From: Brachionus koreanus
Lineage: Eukaryota; Rotifera; Eurotatoria; Ploima; Brachionidae
DNA length: 32,964 nucleotides
Direction of reading: 5' to 3'
NCBI GenBank assembly: GCA_016987375.1
Contig: PJRA01000005.1
Span: 534,547-567,510 of the forward strand
This document shows, piece by piece, positions 26,651-32,964 of this stretch; the first letter of the stretch is position 1, and every line of letters begins with the position of its first letter. Both the position numbers and the translations under genes were made by a program. The notes beneath the pieces were generated by a model. It saw only the letters and a list, made by a program, of their open reading frames with translations. It did no database searches and was not told the DNA's origin.

Positions 26651-27715
26651 TCAGGTGGTTTTCGAGATCTTTTGAACGTATAGTAATTTTCTTATATAGT
26701 AAAGCGTTTTGAGCAATATACACTTGCTTCCACTTGCATTATGCCACGCTTCAACGAAATAGTTTTGTTCGTGGCAGGCAATCAATGATTCTGCTATTAA
26801 TATTCCATTTCTCGATACCATACCTAAGTTTAACTTCAACTTGCGTGATTTAACTCCTCTACCACGTCCATTTTTTTGTGTACTTACATTACCAATCCAA
26901 TTTTCTTCTAAATATTTAGATAAGTTAATAATGCTTTCATAACTATCGATTATTTTATCTATCTCGTTTTTGATTCTATTAAATACGCACTTAACATTAA
27001 TCAGAGGAACAAATGCCAATACTTGCTAGATAGCTTATTTAATGTCTGCTAAAATAATAAAAAGCCGGCAATACTTGTCCTTGACTGATGATTTAAACCA
27101 CTGCTTTTTTGATTGGGCTGTAAAATTAAAAGCTTTAGATGTTTTTGAGTTCGAAAACTTTAGCTGCTTTGTCAAACATCTTTCATCTTAATCAAAAATG
27201 TAAGTTTTCTAAGTAATTGAAAATTTGCTTCTATAAGCTTTCATCTTTTAAAGCGTTTATTTATCGTGGCTTACATGAAACCAACACACGATTCGTTTTT
27301 TAAGATTAAATACTTTTTTAAATCAATTGTATATGGCTCGAGCCCATCTGATAAAACGATAGTTGCATTCATTTCGTGATTGAACTAACGGTTAGCTGAC
27401 TCCTTAAAAGATTTAAATAAAAACTAATAATTTAACAGCCTCTGTTTCGCCATTTTTGATAGCAATTCCAAATAAATGTAACTTTTTCTCTCTTTCACAC
27501 GAGCCAACAATCATTACCGTCTAGTTTTGCCAAATACTCTTATGAATAGAATCTGTTGCATGCATTTATTTTCTATTGCTCAATCAATCATTTGTTTTCT
27601 AGCATAATTTTAATATTCAGAATGATTTTTAATTATCTTTGTTTCTTCAAATCGTTAAAGCTAGAATGGATTAATGGCTAAAAAGGAATTATTTACTGCT
27701 AAAGGTTGAAAAAGT
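26651..27715 (-). pseudogene. MULE (Mutator-like) transposase, decayed
   Basis: Pieces on the minus strand lie in MULE order: RFEETKIIKNHSEY and NYARKQMI at about 27660-27590; HATDSIHKSIWQ at about 27560-27525; VMIVGSCEREKKLHLFGIA, then KNGETEAVKLLV, at about 27520-27440; MNATIVLSDGLEPY with a probable catalytic Asp at about 27375-27335; and CVGF/CWFHV at about 27290. An open block of about 120 codons follows from 27019 to 26651: MAFVPLINVKCVFNRI ... ACHEQNYFVEAWHNASGSK, typical of the region after the MULE core. Several stops and frameshifts lie between the pieces. The SWIM-finger end at 24788-25012 is its likely continuation. Confidence 0.75.
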
Positions 27716-27775
27716 TTAACCAGTTTTTGGGTCGCAGTATTTTTTACTACTACTACTATTTCTACTATAAATGAT
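27645..27775 (+). pseudogene. LINE 3' end, plus orientation, tail to tail with the next copy
   Basis: Plus-strand sequence atttactgc...gaa.aag.ttaacc...gggtcgcagtat followed by tactactac matches, base for base with some changes, the 3' end of the minus-strand LINE that begins at 27776. It covers only about 130 bases, ending in a short TAC repeat. It overlaps the start of the decayed MULE, so the boundary is approximate. Confidence 0.6.
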
Positions 27776-28733
27776 ATATAGTAGTAGTAGTAGTAGTAGT
27801 AGCAGTAGTAGCAGTAGTAGTAGTAGTATATACTGCGACCCTAACGGGTTAAGCTTCTTCGAAGCTATGGCAGTAAATTAGACTGTTTCTTCAGCCATTT
27901 GTCCAAGTTAATTTTGAAGTTATTAACTGATACAGAATTGATGATGTACTGAGGAAGACTATTCCAAACATTAACTATTCGGTTTGTCAAGAAATGATAT
28001 CGTTGCATACAATTTTTCGCATCTTCTCTAACAATACACTTGTCATGTCCTCTTAAGTTTTAAGAGTGATTTGGAGAAAAATTAATACCATTTTCAAAAT
28101 TGATAGTTTTATATCTGTTAATAATTTTAAACAGTTGGATTAAGTCGCCTCTCATCCGCCTTATTTTAAGATTAGTAAGGTTGAACATTTCCAGTCTTTT
28201 CGAGTAGTCATATTTCCGAAGGGATTATTCTTGTCGCTCTTCTTTGAACCTTCTCGATTTCAGAAATGTCTTTTTCAAGGAACGGACACCATGAACTAAT
28301 GGCAAACTCTAAATGAGGTCTAACCAGTGCTGTATAGAGCATTCTCAATGTATCAATGTTCAACTTACTGAAACTTTTAGCGATCATACCCAAAATACGG
28401 TTTCCACGACTAGTACAATATTTTACTTGGTTAGTCCATTTTAAGTCACTTTGAATATAAACACCCAGATCTTTTTCAAGATTTGTTTTAGATAAATTCT
28501 TTGTTGCGTATCTACTAAATATAGTATAATTAAACAAGGTATTTTTTGAGCCAACATGCATTACATCACATTTTTCAATATTTAAATCCAACGACCAAGT
28601 AAGTGACCAGCTTGAGATAAAGTCAATATCTTTTTGAAGTACAAGATTGTCTTGTAAACACTTAATTACAGAAAAAACTTTAGTATCATCAGCATATTTT
28701 TCACATTTATTAACTAAACCAATCGAAAGGTCA
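27776..28733 (-). pseudogene. 5'-truncated LINE: reverse transcriptase C-terminal half plus TAC-repeat tail
   Basis: The minus strand starts abruptly at about 28733 and reads GLVNKCEKYADDTKVFSVI, with the catalytic YADD box. The thumb/connection region follows, open to about 28208: DLNIEKCDVMHVG, EKDLGVYIQSDLKW, RILGMIAKSF, ALVRPHLEFAISSWCP, IEKVQRRATRII. After a one-base frame change come RRMRGDLIQLFKI, RGHDKCIVRED and RIVNVWNSLP, ending at about 27860. The 3' tail is gggtcgcagtat followed by TAC/TGC repeats (27777-27828). CR1/jockey-like clades show this motif order and microsatellite 3' tails. Truncation at the 5' side is usual for target-primed reverse transcription. Confidence 0.85.
27777..27828. 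repeat. GTA/GCA trinucleotide microsatellite
   Basis: Repeats of gta/gtagca on the plus strand form the tail of the minus-strand LINE. With the shorter tactactac run at 27746-27758 they form a hairpin bordered by gggtcgcagtat (27729-27740) and atactgcgaccc (27830-27841). Confidence 0.9.
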
Positions 28734-29150
28734 TATTAGAGAAATATCTATGAACTAGGCTCTACAACATATTGATGAACTCATTAACTTTGCGTTAGAA
28801 CATGCTCTAGAGCTGCTAAACAATTCTCTAAAAATTGTCTACTTTGTTTAGAAACGTAATGTAATTAACAAGGAATTATGTCTTTTAACGCTTAAGAATA
28901 AAAAAAATTGATATTTTCATTTAGATTCTCCTGAAGAAGCCGAAACGCATTTTTACTAATAAAGATATATTTATTTATTTTGGATATTTAAATAAAAAAA
29001 AAAAAATTATAAAAGGTTTATTTTCTAATTTTTGCTTCAAAATTTAAATGAACTTTATTTTGCAAAATTTATCATTTTTCTCATATTTAGAATAGAATTT
29101 AAAAAATAAATTTAAAAAGAGAAAAATTGTAAAATTTAAATTTAAAAAAA
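28734..29150. other. AT-rich flank upstream of NUP133
   Basis: No gene seen. It should hold the NUP133 promoter and 5' leader; nothing distinctive can be singled out. Confidence 0.4.
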
Positions 29151-32100
29151 ATGTTTACGCCAAAGCGAGCTTCTGTTTTGACAACACCAAATTCGGCTCG
29201 AGTGACCCGGAGCCAAAGCCTCAAAACTACAAACGAGTTTTTTAACTCGTCAATTAGCGCCAGTGGAGGCGGCGCACACAACCGCATTTCTCTAACAATG
29301 AGCTCGATCTACAACGATGCCATTTTAGAGTCATTCAAAGCGCCATTGCCTATTAAAATAAAAGAACTAATCTTCAATCTTAAATCACAAAACTCTTTTC
29401 AACTAAATGCAACTATTTTATCCAATGGCCACATATGTCTAGTGAATGATAGAAAACTCTACATTTGGAAACTTAAAAAAACTTTTAAAGTTTATTTGTT
29501 AAAATTTGCTAAAAAGTTATTTATTAGAATTTTTTTCATTTAGAATATTCAATGCAATGAGCTTTCACTGCCTTTTAGTCGGTCTTTGATCAAACAAAAT
29601 TGTGTTTCAGTTGAATGTCACAATAACAAAGAATATGTTGGTTTGTGTGTTACTGTCGAAGGGTCAATCAGATACTGGCCGTCCATTTTTAATGAATACC
29701 TCTGTGTTGATGAAAAAATAGATATACCTCAAAATGATGAGGTCGCTCATCTAATGCACATTTATGTAAAAAAAAAAATAAAAAATAATTTTTTTTATAA
29801 TTCTATTTTTTTAGGAGAATTTTTACTTCATAATTACAGCTAATGGAAATTATTTTAGTGTACATATAGAAAACAGTGAAGGCAAATGTGTGATATCAAG
29901 TAAAAAAATAGATTTATCTTCAAGTTTGTTGTCCAGTGTTGGTCGTCGAATGACTTCGCTAATTTTCGGTGGAGGCCAAAACTTGAACAAAAATAGCCAA
30001 AGTTTTAAATCAGCAGTCAGATACAAATCAAGTCCGGAACTGTTCGTTTTAGTTGACAAAAGTTTACAAAAAATAAAAATAAATAATGAAAATATATTTT
30101 CAGTATTAAAAAAAAAATTTTTTTATAAATTTTTTATTTTCTGTTTATTTTAAGATGTTGAATCAGGCAAGCATGGACAAACTGTTTTATGAAGAATATT
30201 TGGACCAAAATCCAGACTCGACAAGAGTGGCAATTAATTTTCAGGACTGTTCAATTACCAAGTAGTCTTTTTTTTTCTAAATTTAACTTAAAATTTATTT
30301 TAAAATAAAAATTTTTTTGACTTTTTTTAAAATTTAATTTTCAGAAATTCACTTTACATTCTTGCAGTGGTTGTTGAGGACGAAAGCCCTGTTTTTTGCA
30401 TTGGAGAAGTTGACACATCTACCAGCAGCAATGATTTAAAACTAAAGTCATTTCATATACTAAGCTATCGAGTTAGTCAGTCCGATAGCTACAATTACAA
30501 ATTTTTCGCCATGGACAATCAACACGCATTTTATATTTATAATCAAAACTCAATTATTTCATTCACTGGGCCCACTTTGGAGTTCACTGGCGAGTCCAAG
30601 TTCAACACTCTTGGTGATCGAATAATAGCTAGCAACTTTTGTGACAATGATTTGATATTTTTTTCTCTAAATCACGAGATTTTGAAAGTTAAAGACAACT
30701 CTCTACGCTTGAGCATTGACGAAGAAAGTTTTGCCGGGACCAAAGCTGACCAGTCATTGGAGTTCTCTCATCTAAAATCAAATGTTTCCAATTATCGCCT
30801 AAATGATTTGAATTCATCTGTGCAAAGCATTGGTGAGAATACTTCTTACTATAGTGGAATGCCCAGACACACATTTGACTTTACATTCAGCAATTTGGCA
30901 ACTAGTGAACAGCTTGCATTGAATAAACTCAAAGAAGCGTTCCAATGCTACTTAAAAAAAGAAGAGGTATGAAAATTTTTTTTTTTTTTTACTCGGAAAA
31001 ATCAACTAGCAAGATTATATTGTTGAGATTTTTTTTTAATTCTCTATTGAATCATGATAAAGTAAGACTAGAAAAATTAAGCATTGTACTATGAATTTCA
31101 AAAAAAATTTTAAAATGGAAACATTTTTTTTTGATGTAAAATTGGTTTCTTGAAGTTGATGATCAATTAAAAGATTTAGTCTTAATCAATACTAACGAGT
31201 GAGTCAAAATCTTAAAAAAAATGGCTTTAATTAGCTAAAAATTTTGATTGTAATTTTTTAGAAAATGAATAAATTTTCAAACAAACTATTTAATTTACAT
31301 TAATAACTTTATTTGAAATTTTTATGAGAAATCAGCCGGGTTTTCTGGTTTTAAAATTACTGTGTGTGTTTTTTGATAAGGAGAAAAATTTTACACCAAA
31401 AAAAATTTATTTTTTTTATCCTAAAATTTTATGTAGCTTCATTATTTCTATATATTCATTAATACCCTTCTTAATTGAAGCACATTTTCACCTTCCACTA
31501 GTCATATTTCACGAGTTACTGCTGTTGATGATAGACCTTTTTTCCAATAATGAAGTAACAGTATCAAAATTTTGATTAAATAAAATTTTACAAAATTAAA
31601 TAAACCAAGAGTTTTACACAATTTTGAAAAGAATTCAATTCTGTTTATTTAACATATAATATGACTTAAAAATTTGGGATAGTGCTAAAATCAATCAAAT
31701 ATATCCAACCTTTAAAAAACGCTTCTTACATAAGTTAAATAAATTAAATCAACGACAAAATGAATTATTTTTAGTAATTTGGTGAAAACTTTTTACCCAG
31801 TCGAACTGGGTAATAATTGCAGTGCGGTTGATTAATTTGATGCAGCAGCCGCTGTCTAAGATCGTAACTGTAGCTCAAAAAGGTACTTGAAAAGGAGATG
31901 AGCGCTTCCCCATTAGCCGCTAGTATAGAATAGGGTTAATTATTATAATTATTATTAGTGAAAACTTGAAAAACAATACCAAAAAATTCTATAATAATTA
32001 AGTAATTATTTAAATTATAAAAATTTTTTTTATTAAAATACAATAAATTTCTTGAAAAAAATTAAAAATTACTTTTAAGTTGACTATTGTACAAGTTTGG

Positions 32101-32964
32101 GGCTAAGTAAAAATTTTGATCAAACTTCATTATTCCATTTTTTCATTTTCCTTTGATCAAATTTCAATTACGCATTTAAAATTTTTAAAAAAAATTTCTT
32201 AAATTATTTGATCAAATTTCAATTTAAAATCTAAAAATTTTTTCAGCGAGAAAGTCAAAATTTGATTGATGAACTAGTGACAGTAGACCTGGCAGATAGA
32301 AAGCTTGATTTTATTTGCGTAGAGCTAAGCGAAAAGCTGATAGATGACGTTCCAACCAATGATCCAAGGTGGGCTGAGTTGACCAAAGCCAAGTCAATGA
32401 ACACCAACATCATAATTTCAAATCAACTCAAAGGAAAAATCCGCCTTCATGATTATTTTATTGCTTTTTTGAAGAAATTTCATCTTTGGGACAAAGTAGC
32501 TTATTTTGAAAGAATTAACCTGAAAATTTTATTTTTGTTTAGCTAAGCACTTTAGAGTATAATGGACGAGAGATAAGAAGCAAATTCGCTTTACAAGAAC
32601 ATGCTGAAAAGCTGCAATTAGCTTTAGTAATTAGGGAACAATTGTACACAAGGTAGACTTTCTTTTTACAAAAAAAAAAGAAGAAAAATTATAAAAATTT
32701 TATCAAGAAATCAAGAATTAATTGATCTGGCCATTCAGTACATAACAAAAAATCGTGAAGATTTAAACTCAAAATTAATCTATCCACACGATGTCTTCTA
32801 CAGACGAGTGTCCAAAATTGATGAAATTTTCAACGCATTTTTTGTCATTGAAAGCGAAGTTATCAAAAATAATAGTTCAGAGCAAGCAATCAATTATTTA
32901 ATAGACACTACTTTCTTTTTTGCAGTAAGTTTTAATCTTTTTTTTATTTTCATATCGTTATAAA
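29151..32964 (+). CDS. NUP133: NUP133, nuclear pore Y-complex scaffold (5' part, 8 exons, continues past window)
   Basis: This is a structural subunit of the Y (NUP107-160) complex in the nuclear pore. Exons: 29151-29489, 29544-29765, 29815-30102, 30155-30261, 30345-30966, 32247-32495, 32543-32652, 32708-32924. They give 718 codons in one frame. The last donor, gtaagt at 32925, points to more exons outside the window; human NUP133 is about 1156 residues. Residues 1-60 are disordered. A beta-propeller follows at about 60-420, including SNGHICLVNDRKLYIW. Residues 221-241 (SSSLLSSVGRRMTSLIFGGG) match the membrane-curvature-sensing ALPS loop of vertebrate NUP133. The helical part starts near 480; LIDDVPTNDPRWAE at 557-570, FALQEHAEKLQLALVI, and HDVFYRRVSKIDEIF are diagnostic. 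The ATG has a favourable A-rich context. Intron 5 is 1280 bp, against 47-83 bp for the others. Confidence 0.95.
31790..31932. repeat. GC-richer island, possible short interspersed element
   Basis: It starts with a hairpin (acccagtcgaactgggt) and continues with tgcagcagccgctgtctaag and aaaaggagatgagcgcttcc. The composition differs sharply from the rest of the intron. It has the look of a SINE or the 3' end of a larger repeat, but no tRNA-like promoter boxes could be fixed. Confidence 0.3.
32098..32190. repeat. decayed relative of the 10299 MITE
   Basis: The sequence ggggctaagtaaaaattttg followed by atcaaacttcatt resembles the end of the MITE at 10299 (gggcatagtaaaatttttga, tcaaatttcatt). Nearby caattacgcatttaaaat resembles its inner arm. 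Only one arm is clear. Confidence 0.45.

Larger units (their letters stand above)
30967..32246 (+). other. expanded NUP133 intron 5
   Basis: The donor gtatga follows KKEE and the acceptor ttttttcag precedes RESQNLIDE. The intron contains a GC-richer patch at about 31790-31930 (see the repeat entry) and a decayed MITE copy at about 32098-32190. The 83-codon frame at 31324-31575 looks like chance. Confidence 0.8.

Overview
This is a slice of an AT-rich animal genome. Genes are split by GT-AG introns of about 47-112 bp, there are no bacterial signals, and transposon debris is dense. Coding style and transposon content fit a small invertebrate, possibly a monogonont rotifer of the Brachionus type. 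That placement is an inference, not a proof.

Four genes stand out. (1) 5003-7468, minus strand: an intronless 821-codon gene combining a Sel1-like segment, a MYND zinc finger, TPR-like helices, a RING finger and a C-terminal SMR domain. (2) 12087-13601, plus: an intronless RING / coiled-coil / propeller-like TRIM-type gene. Its RING has Asp where the core His should be. (3) 17320-24385, plus: OPA1, the dynamin-like GTPase of mitochondrial inner-membrane fusion. It resolves into 20 exons that sum to 923 codons in one frame, with one GC-AG intron. (4) 29151 to the window edge, plus: NUP133, a nuclear pore Y-complex scaffold, cut off after 8 exons (718 codons).

The rest is mostly mobile-element wreckage. 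From left to right it holds: a mariner-type transposase pseudogene (2-283); a Ty3/gypsy-like integrase pseudogene with a possible 3' LTR (1441-3220); two overlapping-frame small ORFs (3639-4242); a Tc1/mariner-type transposase on the minus strand with apparent introns (8318-8855); several foldback or MITE-like elements (8125-8270, 9993-10116, 10299-10539, 13840-14018, 14749-15021); mariner and LINE endonuclease fragments inside a 2.3 kb OPA1 intron; a LINE reverse-transcriptase scrap in another OPA1 intron; a MULE transposase pseudogene (24788-27715) split by a GC-rich LTR-element fragment (25819-26565); and two LINE 3' ends lying tail to tail on TAC/GTA repeats (27645-28733).

The identified host genes have unrelated cellular roles: mitochondrial fusion, nuclear pore structure and probable ubiquitin or RNA-linked functions. 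Nothing suggests an operon-like system. The most notable items are the unusual SMR/MYND/RING architecture, the intron-bearing transposase, the well-delimited MITE with 7-bp target duplications, and the nested transposons.
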